From contig OZ022501.1 in assembly GCA_963989385.1 (NCBI GenBank), positions 2,862,001-2,926,000 of the forward strand: 64,000 nucleotides of DNA, in the 5' to 3' direction. Shown piece by piece: positions 33,823 through 48,596 of this stretch. Position 1 is the stretch's first letter. The number at the start of each line of letters is the position of its first letter. This DNA is from Ctena decussata (Eukaryota; Mollusca; Bivalvia; Lucinida; Lucinidae). The notes under the pieces were generated by a model that was not told where the DNA came from, searched no databases, and saw only the letters and a program-made list of their open reading frames with translations. The position numbers were made by a program, and so were the translations under genes.

Positions 33823-34720
33823 TGAAAGTAAGTCACAGTGACCTATATTTCATGGTCCAATGATTTTACTTTATATATCTAAGCCTTTTTATGCGTTAAA
33901 CTTATACCTCGGTTAATAATTTGGGGAAACACTGTAAGTGACCTCATACTGAGTGTAGGTCAGTGTGACATAACTTTCACTGTCCTGTGATTTACCTCAT
34001 ATTTCTATCACTATTTAATGACTTTGCATCATACTTGGGTTAATTGTTAAGGCTGACACTATGATCCAGCTCAGCTTAGTTGAAGGTCAGTGTGACCTAT
34101 ATTTTATGACCAAGTGTCTTTAATTCAAATAACTAATACTTTTTTTTATAGATTTACATTATACTTGGGTTAATGGTATGGCTGATAATGTGAGTGACTT
34201 CATAATTGTGCTAGGCCAGTGTGACGTATAATCCATGGTCCTGTAACTTGGCATTATATTTCTTACACCTTAACATGAATTTGCATTATACTTTGGTAAA
34301 TGGCTTAAACTGACACTGTGAGTGACCTCATACTAATTTGTAGGTCAGTGTGACCTATATTTGATGGTCCAACATCACAGACACTATTTCATGGATTTGC
34401 AGTATACTTTGGTTCTTGGTTTGGGCTGACACTGTGACCTCATACATGTTGTTGGTTATTTTGAGCTATATTTGATGGTCTAGTGATTTCATCCGACATC
34501 GCAGACACTATATCATGGATTTCCATTAATAAATTGGGCTGACACTATGCATGACCTCATACAAATTTAAGGTCAGTGTGACCTTTACTTCATGGTCCAG
34601 TGATTTAAGCCAATATCTCTTACACTCTTTCATAGACTTGTATTATACTTTGTGAAATGGTACATTCAGAAACAGTGATTGACCTCATGACACTTCTATG
34701 TTACTGTAATCTATTTTTCA
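33823..34720. repeat. ~129-bp tandem array with nuclear-receptor palindromes
   Basis: Seven or eight degenerate units follow the pattern AGGTCAGTGTGACCT, ...TGGTCC..., TTATACTTKGGTTAATGG, GCTGACACT, GTGACCTCATAC. The AGGTCA block falls near 33957, 34084, 34213, 34342, 34453 and 34570. Three are the perfect palindrome AGGTCAgtgTGACCT (34084-34098, 34342-34356, 34570-34584). No open frame. Confidence 0.85.
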
Positions 34721-35079
34721 CAGTTCATTGGTATTGTCATATCTCTGGCAAGATTTTAGAGGTTTGAATTATTCTCGGGAGAACTGTTCACTGAAGTTTA
34801 TCTCATTTTACTTGGCTGGTATTGTCCATATTAAAACTGGGCTTTTTAAAGTGAAACTTTCGTCAGTCGGGCTTTATTTTCTTCTGACATTTCTTAAGTT
34901 TATTTAGATCTACAGCCATGGATCCAAAACTAGAGGTACGATAAGGATTTGAAACCACGATGGGGCCAGGGATGCCTCCTAGAGAATCGAAACAACAAGA
35001 ACGATGAGAATAACAACACCTAAACACGTAACTACGTATATGGGCGAAAATTTTATTCATTTGGACTCCTTATAGATAC

Positions 35080-35262
35080 TTATCAGTCTTTCAAGCAACT
35101 GCTTGGTCAAAATTAAGAAATTACAGTACGTTTTTGCTGGCTTTTGTCCCCAGATCATTTCAGGATTACTGATGAGGCTCGAATAGCCGAAACTTCGAAG
35201 TATGGCCCATGTTCCTTCTTTCGAATGTGTTATCTGCTGTTGAAGGAACTCTTTTAGATTTT
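35080..35262 (+). repeat. Mariner-associated repeat, copy 5
   Basis: Parallel to 14030-14207 along its whole length. Confidence 0.6.
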
Positions 35263-36474
35263 GAGTATTCTGTCACATGGACTTCAAAACAAGCAAACAA
35301 AAACAACAAATTCCACAGGCTGTCTGTGCCTTTATTCCAACTTTAGCGCATTGCCTTAATTTGGAGTTTTTGTTATGATTTTTGTTATTCATTAACAGTA
35401 CTGAGAATAATAATGCATTTCACAAACTGGAACCTAGTTTTGTCTGAGTTTTGATGTCCAAACCTTAAAAATAAATCTAATTTCAATTATACATTAGGAA
35501 GGAAATCAAAAACATGTTATTGCTCGCCTGTTTGTGCATTGTCAGAAAAACAGCTTAACCGCAAGTATACGCCGCCGACAGCGACAATGTCGACAATACC
35601 GTAAAAATAATACATGTACCTAGTTTCCGCTAGTGGCAGGCCAAATAGAAACTGTTAGTACCAAAATGATATCTGAATAAAAATGAATCCAAGCAGCTCT
35701 GAAATTCGTTATTTAATACATGTCTGTCAGTCAAGAACCTGCCCACATGTTAATGACATGTACATTGGTAGAAGAAAATAAAAAAAAATCTAATCAGCTG
35801 GATAACACCACATAACTCTATATGACCTTTGCTAGTGTCATTTTTTTTTTCTGGTCGCAAAAGATAAATCTGACTTAGTTTCCCTACGTATTGATGCTTT
35901 GCATCAATGTATTCTTGTACAAACTTTTATTTCATTACATCCTCGTTTTTCATGAAAATCAATTTGCACTTGATATATTCGGTTCCGCGACCAGCAGAAA
36001 CAATACGTACGTGTTACTTTTTCGATGCCGTCTCGTCGGTGGCGTCAACTTAGCGTCTTGGTCTCTGGTTTAGTTCTGTTTTGTGACCATGCGAGGCATC
36101 GCATTCCGTGGAATTATTGTTTTGTTAGGAGCTGGTACATAAATATTTGTCCGTTATCAAGCGTAACGAGGACTGAATACGTCTGTCTCTCTACAAACGA
36201 GACGTACCTAATGCTATTTAGCAATCATTTTAATAGAACTGATGAATTAATTGCATATTATCACTCGAGAGACTGATAAGATGAAGACATATCTAACTAG
36301 ATGATTAAAATTTCCCTTTAAATAATATATTGTGCTGATATATTGATGCACAAAATGTCAGTCGCTAAAGCATATCGGGACCTGCTAAAACTGTGCATTA
36401 GACAACTCATAACACGGCACATTCGCCATTAAGATATGTTGAAGGAGGGATTCACCTATTTACTACATCATCAA
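35263..36474. other. Spacer without recognised gene
   Basis: No exon or repeat recognised. Short frames at 35891 and 36025 have no protein-like features that I can identify. Confidence 0.35.
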
Positions 36475-36760
36475 TGAGCCGTGACACGACAAAACCAACA
36501 AAGTGGCATGTGTGCCCAGCGATGACTCAGATCAGCTTGGTGCATCTACCCAGTCTGATCAGTCTTTGCCGTGTACATGGTGCTAGCTTAGCTGCCTTTA
36601 AGTTCAAATTTCACATTTATTTTTTATTTTGAAAACCTGTTTCAGCAAGGTATAATTTTAAGCGCACAACGAAGACTATGATCAGACTTGGCAGATGCCC
36701 AGGCTGATCCGAGTCTTCACTGGGCGCACATGCCACTTTGTTTTCTCGTATCGTGGCTGA
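36475..36760. mobile_element. GCC-MITE copy 9, interrupted
   Basis: Both ends are present. About 60 bases of AT-rich sequence (about 36600-36660) sit in the loop. Confidence 0.8.
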
Positions 36761-36820
36761 ATTTTCATAATTTTGTCTTATCCGTGTTTGAATTCTTTAA
36801 GCAGCGTAAAAATTTATACA

Positions 36821-37058
36821 TGAGCCACGACACGAGAAAACCAACAAAGTGGTTGTGCGCCCAGGGCAGACTCAGATCAGCCTGCGCATCAGCCTAGTCC
36901 GATCAGACTCTTTGCTAAGTGCTTAAAGGGTAGCTAAGGGCCTAAGCTACCTTCATGCGGACAGTGAAGACTCTGATCAGACTGGGCGGATGCCCAGGCT
37001 GATCTGAGTCTGCGCTGGTCGCACAACCACATTGTTGGTTTTCTCGCGTCACGGCTCA
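36821..37058. mobile_element. GCC-MITE copy 10
   Basis: Full-length copy 30 bases before the splice acceptor of the receptor's first coding exon. The pseudogene copy at 21552 has a GCC-MITE in the same place. Confidence 0.9.
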
Positions 37059-37110
37059 TATATTCATTTTAAGAAATCTATTTTCAGGGTGAAATTGTGA
37101 AACTTAGGAG

Positions 37111-39375
<2,265 letters not shown>

Positions 39376-39506
39376 TAGAAAAGCAAGTAACGCTGTCACA
39401 AATATACGATATACCCTGTACGTACAATTTTCTTTAATATCTGGGCACATGGTATATCACGAACGCCAATATTAAACTGCGCTGATATGTGAATTTCATT
39501 TAACAA

Positions 39507-39908
39507 CACGGGTCTGGCATTCAACACAAACAACAAAGTCAACGTTCACGAAACTTGCTTGTGCCTTTCATCAGGGTACAGGGTTCATGTAAGTTTGAAT
39601 CAGAAGATAGTCTCACGGATCAACAGATCCCTGATTCTTGAAACAGGAATCAAAATTTACACTCAATTGATATGAATATTCAAGAAATGCTCGAAAACAA
39701 TTTTCGGGCTACAACGACCATGATCACGAATCTGTGAAGAAAGTTATTTATAGCAGACGGAATATATCCGAAAAAAATGGTCTGACCAAGAGAGAGGTCA
39801 AACATACTGTCGGATCGGCAAGAACAAAACTTTGAAATTAAACTAACAAGCATGTAAAATAAATCATTATAGTACGTAGCCTTCGTTGCCTGTGTTGAAT
39901 GCCAAACA
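39507..39908. repeat. M3 foldback MITE, copy 3
   Basis: CTGGCATTCAACACAAACAA at the left and GTTGCCTGTGTTGAATGCC at the right form the inverted ends; the interior pairs less well. Confidence 0.65.
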
Positions 39909-40179
39909 AGTGACTTTGATACCGCAAATGTTAAAGTTTTAAGTGTTTACAGTATGTTACTACCCAGGATTAATATATATTATATGTGGACAGAGCGGAG
40001 CAGATTTCAAACAGATTTCCCAACAAACTGGTTGTTAGCTATCATGTTGGATATTGGGGTTTAGCGACACTGAAGAAGTTAAATACAGAAACGCGCGTCT
40101 GTCGCACTAAATTAGTTATGAATACGTTTATATTAAAGGCCCCATTGCTCTATCAGCATGAGCTATTTCATCGTAAGGT

Positions 40180-40425
40180 ATCGCTGCAAACTTCTCTCCG
40201 TAGGTTCATCATTGTAAATGACTGTGATTAGCCAACTTTAAACAAATAAAACATCACTGAGTTTGTGTAAGAAAGTTTTAAAAGATAAATTGGGTCATTT
40301 TAGTTGGCAACTAATGTGATCTACTTTCGATTTCATGAACTTGAGTAAGATGGTAAAATAACAATATACAGGAATGGAGCCCTATTCAGTGTCCCACTTT
40401 TATTTACGTTTCATCGCTCGACGGG
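40180..40425. repeat. Old repeat shared with 63670-63890
   Basis: Blocks in the same order: GCTGCAAACTTCT / GCTGCAAGCTTCT, GTTCATCATTGTAAATGACT / GTTTCGTCATTGTAATTGAC, TTCGATTTCATGAACTTGAG / TTCGATTTAATTAACTTGAA. Confidence 0.55.
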
Positions 40426-40874
40426 GAACCTGAAAAGGTAAAGTATATTTTGTGCAGCGGTCATGCTTCTTTTTTGCCAGTTAAATGACTCAATTTTTGC
40501 ACATCATCCTTAACTTTTATCACAAAACGTTTAGGTTGAAGCACTTTTATAGTGATTTGTGTATAAGCGTTTTACCACTGATAGGCATATGGAGACTTAA
40601 TAAAAATACGAAAATAGAAACACAGTCAGCACATTTACAGTTATGACTTGGGCAAGTTTTCAGATGAAAATAAACGCTAGGGTCCTGCTTATTTACATAA
40701 TCAGATTATTTTTCGGATAAACATGCATAGTTTATATGTAGTTGTTTTCCGAAATCGCTTATGTACCAGAATTGATGTTCTTGTTAAGTTTTAACGCCCT
40801 GACTACTGTCTTTATAATTTCTCTAGCTAGTTGTTCTTTTTGTTGAATAAAATTGCAAAGAACCAGTAGGTTTA

Positions 40875-41035
40875 ATTTGAAAATTTTACAGCAGGTAAAT
40901 TCGGACAGTGACATTGTACCATTTATATGCCAGTTGATTGGAACTAAAACGAAAAGAACTGGGCAAACAATGAAAATCCTTGATTTTCGCTGTTTACAAT
41001 GGTATATCCGAATTTACCCGCTGTCCTAAGTTACC
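40875..41035. repeat. Small TIR element with TAAATTCGGACAGTG-type end, copy 1
   Basis: GGTAAATTCGGACAGTG near 40897 pairs with GAATTTACCCGCTGTCC near 41011. A related copy is at 41757-41885. Confidence 0.55.
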
Positions 41036-41205
41036 CGACTTGACCCTATGTGACACTGGGATTGCTTATGTATGCAATATGGGAGATGCGATGAACAAGC
41101 AAAATAAAAATTTCATAGAAAAAAAGAAGAAAAAAAAAACGGATCAAACACACGTCTCAAGCGTGTGAAAATGATATTCAACCTTGATCGATTGTTCAGG
41201 TTTAG

Positions 41206-41432
41206 TCGAAACGAACTAGGGCTTCTAGTTCCTGCTCTTCCTCCGCTAGGGCGTCTATGTCATCGGCAAACCACAAATTGGTGATGTTTCTGTAGCATAT
41301 GCTAACCTTTCAATCATGTTATTCCAGAGCCTCAGACATGATCCGTTCGAGAAAAATGTTGAAGAGGGTGGGTGACAGAGGACATCCTTGTCTTACTCCA
41401 ACTGTTGTTCTGAACCATTCTTCCACTTTTGG
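41206..41432 (-). pseudogene. RTE-type LINE fragment, copy 4
   Basis: Minus strand reads the FADD-region segment (L-FADDIDALAEEEQEL-like) and RQGCPLSPTLFNIFLERIM-like sequence with internal breaks. It is cut off at 41432, where SINE-1 begins. Confidence 0.75.
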
Positions 41433-41435
41433 GAG

Positions 41436-41600
41436 GATCGGCTGTAGTGTAGTGGATAAAACTCCAGACTATCAATCCAGGGGTCGCAAGATCGATCCCC
41501 CGCATCTCCGGTCTATCGGATGAGACTTTAAACCGAGGTCCCGTCTCCATATGACCTCGTTGTTGGTGAGACGTTAAACCCGAGTTCACTCACTCACTCT
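41436..41600 (+). mobile_element. SINE-1 copy 2 (tRNA-derived, ACTC tail)
   Basis: Complete head GGCTGTAGTGTAGTGGATAA (A box), GGTCGCAAGATCGATCCCC (B box), body and CACTCACTCACTC tail. Confidence 0.85.
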
Positions 41601-41756
41601 ACTGTTGGGCGCAGCAATAATAGTGCTAAGAAGTGTCTTTATACCACAATTCTAGGTTCTCGAAGTTGATATATAGTACTAGTACCAATACATTGCCAGG
41701 TCAAATTCCCGAACTGTAGCCTGTTTCCTGGCTAGCCAAATGATTGAATTAGGGTA

Positions 41757-41885
41757 GAGTCGGGTAACTTCGGACAGCGGTTAAATTCGGACATACCATT
41801 GCAAACAGTGAAAATCAAAATGAGACGGCTCATAATGAACTGACTCGTCAGGATTTTCATGATTTGCCCAGATAATTTTGTAATG
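41757..41885. repeat. TIR element with TAAATTCGGACA-type end, copy 2
   Basis: Same ends as 40875-41035. The central TGAGACGGCTCATAATGAACTGA forms a small palindrome (first 20 bases quoted: TGAGACGGCTCATAATGAAC). Confidence 0.5.
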
Positions 41886-43092
41886 ACATATAAAGTCAAT
41901 ATTGTGATACAGCCTGGATACGGATACGAAAAATGACATCAAAAGTCAAAAACAAGTTCAGCATATTTCAGTTTTGTACTGGAGATGACGTCATTAAGTC
42001 CATATATGATATAGTCTATCTGAAGCTAAAAATAAAGATTATTCTGCTTCCAGAAAGAACCAATTCGCCAATCATGTACTTTCCTTTAAAATATGTTTTA
42101 GGACAAATATAAGGTCACTGTAACCCTCAAACCTAACAAGTCAATGTGTATTTTAAAGGTCGGGTCTGATGCTAAACGGGTTCATATTATGTGCGTCGCA
42201 CACAATGCAAACAGCATCGATTAATCTCATTATTCATATCGGCGCAGACTGGTCACAATACCGTTATTCAGTACAGTGCTATATCAGAATCTAAAACTCC
42301 TGATGAAACATCGCATATTACAGGAAAACCCATAAATGGAATGGGTACATAGCCATGTTTTTCCTTCATGCTTTCTTGGGGGGAGGGGTATGGCATCTTT
42401 TGTGACTTCAATATTTGCTTCCCTGCGTGATATACCCTTCTAACGTAATGTCTGCCCTAAAAGGAAAGAATTTACTGCTCTGGAAGCAAATTCCTACCTT
42501 TCAGGATTGGCTCTATGGCGAAAGAGAAAAAAACGAAAAAGGCGGAGTTGATTCACCTAAAATATTTTACTGGTTTAAAGATTCACTCCCTTGATAATAA
42601 TAACAAAAAATGATTTGATGAAATATTTCATGCAAAACCTTCGACGTGATCTAACTATACATTTGAAACAGAGTTTAGATAATAATATTTGCTCAAAGTG
42701 ACTTTAAACTAGCAATAAGATAATTATTTAAACTATCGCGGACCGCGCTCGAAATCGCATTATTGGACAAAAATAATTTATTCCTACGTCACAATCACGA
42801 GCACGAATACGAAAAATAACTGTACATGATCACATGACACACGTGGTCAAAATCAATATTCTTACAGGCCGTGAGGAAATAGGTAATTTGCATTTTAATT
42901 TGAAGATTATTTTTCTTTCCACATTTATCGAAAAACCAAAACAAGTCAAAGCAAAAAAAAAACATGAATTTTCTCAAAACTTTACGGTCAATTATGAGAC
43001 TATTACATATTGTCTAACGAAATTTTGTTAAAATATATGTTTCTGAAAACATGAAATAATCGAGGGAGACAATCTTTAAACATATTTTTTTT
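41886..43092. other. Spacer without recognised gene
   Basis: AT-rich; no exon or repeat recognised. Confidence 0.35.
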
Positions 43093-43103
43093 CGCTTTTA
43101 CAA

Positions 43104-43260
43104 GGAGCGGCTGTAGTGTAGTGGATAACACTCCGAGCTACCAATCCAGGGGTCGCAAGATCGATCTTCCGCTTCTCCGGTCTTTCGGATGAGACCGAGG
43201 TCCCGTCTCCATATGACCTCGTTGTTGGTGGGACGTTAAACCCGAGTTCATTCACTCACT
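43104..43260 (+). mobile_element. SINE-1 copy 3 with target duplication
   Basis: Complete tRNA-type head and ACTC tail. The flanks CGCTTTTACAA (43093-43103) and CGCTTTCACAA (43261-43271) form an 11-bp target duplication with one mismatch, proof of retroposition. Confidence 0.9.
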
Positions 43261-43849
43261 CGCTTTCACAATGACATACATATATACATACATGTACAAA
43301 TAACAAGCTATGGGATTAGAACGGAAGCGCTGTATGCTTATAAAGTTCTTCTCCCTATTATGAAACATTTGTACAAATTATGGCGAATCTCTGAATGTCA
43401 TAGAATATAGGTTACAATGTTATACCAAAATTAAAACAGCATTCAGTGTTTGAAAAAAGAAATACACAAACAAGGCATATTTGCGTATGATAACCTCTTT
43501 GCCACAACACAACAAAGAAAAGAGAAAAAGCAATGCGATTCCAAAACAATATGACAAAAGTGCTGTTAGTGAAAAGATTTGACCAGAGAAAGGTAGCAAG
43601 CTATCATTAGAAGAGGGAACTAAACCAATAAGATATACTCCTTAACATGAAAATACTAAACAGAGCTGAGAGAGCGGGAGCGGGTCTCAGCAGCAGTCAT
43701 GAGATTTACGCGAAACATTATTTGCTTTAGACTACCTGCATAACAGGAGTGTAGGGCGTTTAGAAGCATTTTGTTGCAATAATGTATTAGTATACGTTTT
43801 CAAATACTAAACTGTTACAAAGAGATCAAAATTTAGCGAACTACAGTTG

Positions 43850-46690
43850 GTTCGTAAGCGGGTTAATAATATTTGTCCTTTTCTGCTACCTACATAATAA
43901 TGTTTAGGAACTGACTTTTTATCTCTTTGAAGAAAGCATTTGAAAGAGTTTACAGATTCACATTGCTTCGCGTCAACAGGTAAATTATTCCATGCTCTGA
44001 CACTCGACGGTAAAAAAGAATTAAAATGCTGGTTAGTTCTAGCATCAATAGTTTGTAAGTCATTTGAATTTCGGAGGTTGTAACGTGATAAGTTACTTAT
44101 AGACTGCGGTACTAAAGAAGAGAGGTATAGAGGTGTACATAATGTTATTTAGCATTTTGTAAAATAAGGTTATTTTGTGATTATAACGCTTATGTTCGAG
44201 AGTTTCCCAACAGGTTTCATTGTACAGTGAATTTATCGGTATTAATTTCAGTGGCGGGTCTAGAGGGGGTTCGGGGGGTTCAAACGAGCCCCCTCTTCAG
44301 CCTAAATTATTTCATTTTCATCGTAAAATTCAGGATAAATTGGTCAAACTGCACAAATCGAACCCCCTTTGAAGCTAATTTGAACCCCCTATCCAAAATG
44401 CCTGGATCCGCCCCTGAATTTGGTTGTACCAGTAGCTATTCTGGCTGCCTCGTTTTGGATTTTGTCCAATTCTTGTTTCTCATATTGTGTAGTTGTCCCA
44501 AATTACATATCCATATTCAAGAAGTGGTCTGATTAAATTTTAATAAATTGTTTCTACAGATTTTCTACATGTATCAAGTTTGACTTTCAATTTTCTCATA
44601 ACATTAATTTTGTTTTATATAATTTATATGTTTTTGCCAGGAACATCTCTTGTTAAATATAAACCGAGGTGTTTGTGAGAATCTACTTCAGATATGTGTC
44701 GATGTTGCATAATAAAAGGAGGATGCTGGGGTCTATTTAGTTTGCGAGAAAATCGAAGAGCTTCAGTTTTAGCGGGATTAAATGTTACCATCCAGGTTGC
44801 GGCCCCTTGTGAAATTTTGTCGAGATCTGTGTTTAAACTTTCCGCTGCTGGTATGGGATTATCTAAGATAATGAAAAGGCTAGTGTCGTCTGCGAATAGT
44901 TGAATATTTGAGCCAATATCGGCAACAATGTCATTGATGCATAATAAAAAGAGTAAAGGTCCTCAAAATGGATCCTTGTGGGACACCAGCTCTAATAAAC
45001 TTCCATTTAGCACTTGAAAGAACAACTCTTTGTTTCTGTCAGATAGATAACTTCTGAACCAGGTCAGAGCGTCTCCTGTAACACTAGCTGCCTGAAGTTT
45101 ATACAAAAGCCCAGAATGCCAGACACGGTCAAAAGATTTGCTAATGTCACAGAAGACAGCCCGGACCTCCTTCCCAGAGTCAATCGCCTGACAGAAAGTA
45201 TTATAAAGGTATGTCAGTTGATTAACAGTTGAATCTCCCGGTAAAGAGACGAAAGGTTATTGTCTTGCAAGTGATTGAACAAATATTTGAAAATAAGCCT
45301 TTTGAAAACTTTACTTTCAGAGTTAAGCAAGGATATTGGTCGATAGTTACAGGCGATAGATAGGTCGCCATTTTTAGGGATAGGACAGACATTGGCCTCT
45401 TTATATGATTCGGAAAAAGTACATGATTGAAAAGAGAACAGAGGGGAATAGAAAGTTCGCTTGATAGTTCTCGAAGAATACGATTGCTAAGATCATTCGG
45501 ACCGGATGCTTTGCCCTTTTTCAATATTTTAAGATAGATTCCACTTCGAGTTGATAAAGGACTATACTGTCAAGATTCAAATTTATAAACATATTCGACA
45601 AGTTGAGAAGAACGGTGTTCAGTTCATTAAGCACTGTTCGACTTTAAAAAAAATTAAAAAAATGTTCAGGATATTAGTCTTTTTCCTTTCATCTGTGTAT
45701 ATAACATCGTTCACTTCAAGAGGCCGGGTAGACGATTTAGTGCAAGGAATTATGAATGTTTTGAGTGTCGACCACCAATCTTAAATACTGAGAGTATTCA
45801 AGATTTAAGTTCATCTGCAGTTGTATCATAATGTAGTTGTTTAGAGTCGCGGATCATTTTAATTACACGGTTTTTCATCTGTTTAAATAAGGTCCAGTGT
45901 AAACCCAATTTTGTACGCTTTGCTCTTTTGTAAGCACGCTTGCGTTTGCGTATGTACCGTTTCAGAGTCGATGATATCCATGGGGAATCCAAAGGTTTTA
46001 TTCGAAAGTGTTTGTTGGGTATGCGTTCACTTGCTATCGACTTAATGGCAGTATTTATATTTTGAGCATAAACATCTACATCATTATCCTGCAATGAACT
46101 CCAGTCGAGAGAAGAGGCTGTTTGTCGCAATAGATCAGATGTTACCTCGGTCATAGCCCCAAATATGCCGTATAAAGGTTTTATATGTCGGTTTAGCAAA
46201 TTTAAATATGCCGTGTATTAGACAGTGATACCTAAATTCCTGATTCAGAAACGGATCACCAACTCCACTAAGTATTTTAAAAGTGTTCCTTGTTACTGAC
46301 AAGCAAAATATCTATAGACGAGTGTTCGGTAATTTGGTTTATTGTCTGATAAGAGAACTGAATACTAAATGATTCTATTTTCCTGGACGTGAGTGGATTA
46401 AGTACATTGAAATTTAAGTCACCAGTAACTATTATGTCAGAGACATCTGTATCAGCTGCAAGATATGAAGAATTTTCAATGTCTAGATAGTATATAGTTG
46501 ACATCTGCACTAGGCGGCCGATAAAACATCCCGAATAAAATGCGTTTATATTTATTTATTAGCTGCTTCAATCCAAATACTTTCTATACCCCTAATTTCC
46601 AAGTCCTCCCTACGTTTATAATGTATTCCTTCCTTGACGTACAGAATTACTCCCTCGTGGCCATGGGGGAGTAAAATGTTTCATTCACCT
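43850..46690 (-). pseudogene. CR1/Jockey-type LINE, near complete ORF2 coding region
   Basis: From right to left on the minus strand: endonuclease part (LLYVKEGIHYKRREDLEIRG, then IIVTGDLNFNVLNPLTSRKI and SSIDILLVSNK); linker (FRIKPLDSPWISSTLKRYIR, KRKRAYKRAKRTK); RT start (KKGKASGPNDLSNRILRELS); motif A region (CDISKAFDRVWHSGLLYKL); INDIVADIGSNIQLFADDTS (intact FADD); and the C-terminal block near 44050-43880. Several frameshifts and stops disable it, and a 168-bp MITE sits inside. The 3' UTR probably runs to about 43275. Confidence 0.9.
44249..44416. mobile_element. 168-bp MITE with CAGKGGCGGRTC ends, in the LINE
   Basis: Ends CAGTGGCGGGTCTAGA and GGATCCGCCCCTG are inverted. AATTT flanks both sides (44244-44248, 44417-44421). 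Removing the element and one AATTT makes the LINE frame read through (...IATGTTKLIPINSLYNE...). Confidence 0.9.
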
Positions 46691-46889
46691 GAACGACAAC
46701 GAATATTACAATTCTTATTTCTATTCTAACATATCCACGAAATTAGACGCGATTTCATTTGCTGAATCCGCCTCACGTGCTGGTCAGTAGTTTGAGATAT
46801 TGACCGATAAGTCAGTATTACTTTGTGACTCACAAAACTATTTTTTCAGTCAAAATTATCACCCAATAACTTAAAAACATTTTATAGGC

Positions 46890-47625
46890 TTTTTGGTTAG
46901 TGAATATGCAGTTTTATGGACATTAAGGCCCGATTTCACGTCGCACTAAAACATGTTTTGAGCACTACTCAATGGCTACAGGTGTTGCATTACGGTAAAG
47001 GTAAAATTATGACGGCTGGATTTTGCCATTTCGTCTCTTCATCGCGAAAGGACGCCATGCGAAAAGACGATAAGATGCCATGCAAAAAGACAGAAAGACG
47101 AAATAACGCCAAGCAAAAAGACGAAACCCGCCACGCGAAAAGACACCATTTAAAACTCTTATTTTATCGTCTATTCATGTGGCGTCTTTTCGCCTGGCGT
47201 CTTTTCGTCTTTTCGCATCGCGTTATTTCGCCTTTCGACTTTTCGCGTGGCTTTTTTTTCCTCTTTTCGCATGGCGTCTTTTGTCTTTTCTCCCTGAAAT
47301 TTCGTCTTTTCGCGTGGCGGGTTTCGTCTTTCGCATGGCGTTATTTCGTCTTTTCATCTTTTCGCATGGCGTTTTTCCGTTTTTTCGTCTTTTCGCATGG
47401 CGTGTTTTCGTCTTTTCGCGTGGGGTCTTTTCGTGGCGAAAAGAAGAAAAGACGAAATGGCACAAACCAGCCATTATATTAAATATATGACTAAAATTTA
47501 GTCGGTGTTTTAAGGCGACGTGAAATCGGGATTAACACTGAACATATTGACCTCCGCTTCACGACGGTCAGTATGTCATAATTATCTTCAGTAAAACTGT
47601 ATATTGACCAAAATAAAGGTCAGTT
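46890..47625. repeat. ATTGACC-type foldback split by a TTAA element
   Basis: Outer parts (GTGAATATGCAGTTTTA, CATATTGACCTCCGCTTC, AAAATAAAGGTCAGTT) match the foldback at 60937-61095. The interior is displaced by 46923-47535. Confidence 0.7.
46923..47535. mobile_element. 613-bp TTAA element of inverted GCGAAAAGACG minisatellites
   Basis: TTAA plus GGCCCGATTTCACGTCGC at the left mirrors GCGACGTGAAATCGGGA plus TTAA at the right. Inside, the left half carries GCGAAAAGACG-type units and the right half their complements (CGTCTTTTCGCATGGCG), so the whole element folds back. TTAA duplication points to a piggyBac-like or other TTAA-targeting family. The 188- and 103-residue frames are products of the minisatellite. 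Confidence 0.85.
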
Positions 47626-48023
47626 GATGTGAAATACCATATTTGACATATACGCAGACAGACTTTAACAGCCTTAATGTCAAATAGTAATTCCATAACC
47701 TTTAAAATAATTGTTTAATTCCGAGGGCATTGGTTCTAAACTCTGGAATTACTACTAAGAAGCCGTTTTATTTTATGATACCAGACAGATGATGAGAACT
47801 CAATCTATAAGTGTGGCTGTGGTGACTGCGGTGTTGATGCGATGTTTTAACACAGGGCATAACTAAAACACTAAACCAATGGAACATATGGTGCACGAGT
47901 GGATTTTTACGGCCTTTTCAAGAAAGTTTGAAATATGTTGAGCCGACCTTCAAAGAAAGGAACCCGAAGCTCACATAGAAAAAAAACAACAACAACCGAC
48001 TTTCAGTAAAATTAAAAGTTTGC
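47626..48023. other. Spacer without recognised gene
   Basis: No exon or repeat recognised. Confidence 0.35.
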
Positions 48024-48430
48024 ACTGTCAGGAACTGATACAATCAGATCCCATGTTCCCGCCCTAATAACCAAAAGTGACAGAAGTATAATGAGCCGCG
48101 ACACGACAAAACCACCAAAGTGGCATGTGCGCCCAGCGAAGACTCAGATCAGCCTGGGCATCCGCCCAGTCTGATCAGAGTCTTTGCTGTCTGCATGGAG
48201 CTAGCTTAGACCCTCAGCTACCCTGTAGGCGCACAGCGATGATTTTGATCAGACTGGGCGGATGCCCAGACTGATCTGCGTCTTCGATGTGTGCACATGC
48301 CCCTTTGTTGGTTTTGTCGTGTCGCGGCGCATATATAAATTAAAAGCAGTTCACGAGAGGCATACAAGGTGCAATTAAATGAACAACTCTTTCCCAGACA
48401 GGTGGTCATTCAGCTACATGTACCCCAACT
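48024..48430 (-). mobile_element. Repeat P (second subfamily) split by a GCC-MITE
   Basis: CAGGAACTGATACAATCAGA... to 48091 and CACGAGAGGC...CTCTTTCCCAGACAGGTGG (48333 on) are two parts of one P copy. Confidence 0.6.
48092..48332. mobile_element. GCC-MITE copy 12
   Basis: Full-length copy inserted into a repeat P. Confidence 0.9.
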
Positions 48431-48596
48431 ATTGAACAAAAACATCGACCTAGACAACATGAGTCAGTATTAAATATGACCCATTTATAAAGGAAAGGAT
48501 TTGCTCTCTATTTTTCCTTTTAGAGTAGATTCATATGCGAGGGGAGCTAAACACTTCCTAAACACATTGATCTCCTTTTGAGGTGTATACATAATT

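Noticed and set aside
46916..47482. 188-residue and overlapping 103-residue open frames rich in Phe, Arg and Lys
   Set aside because: They arise from the GCGAAAAGACG/CGTCTTTTCGC minisatellite in the TTAA element; open in several frames on both strands and without start-site context.
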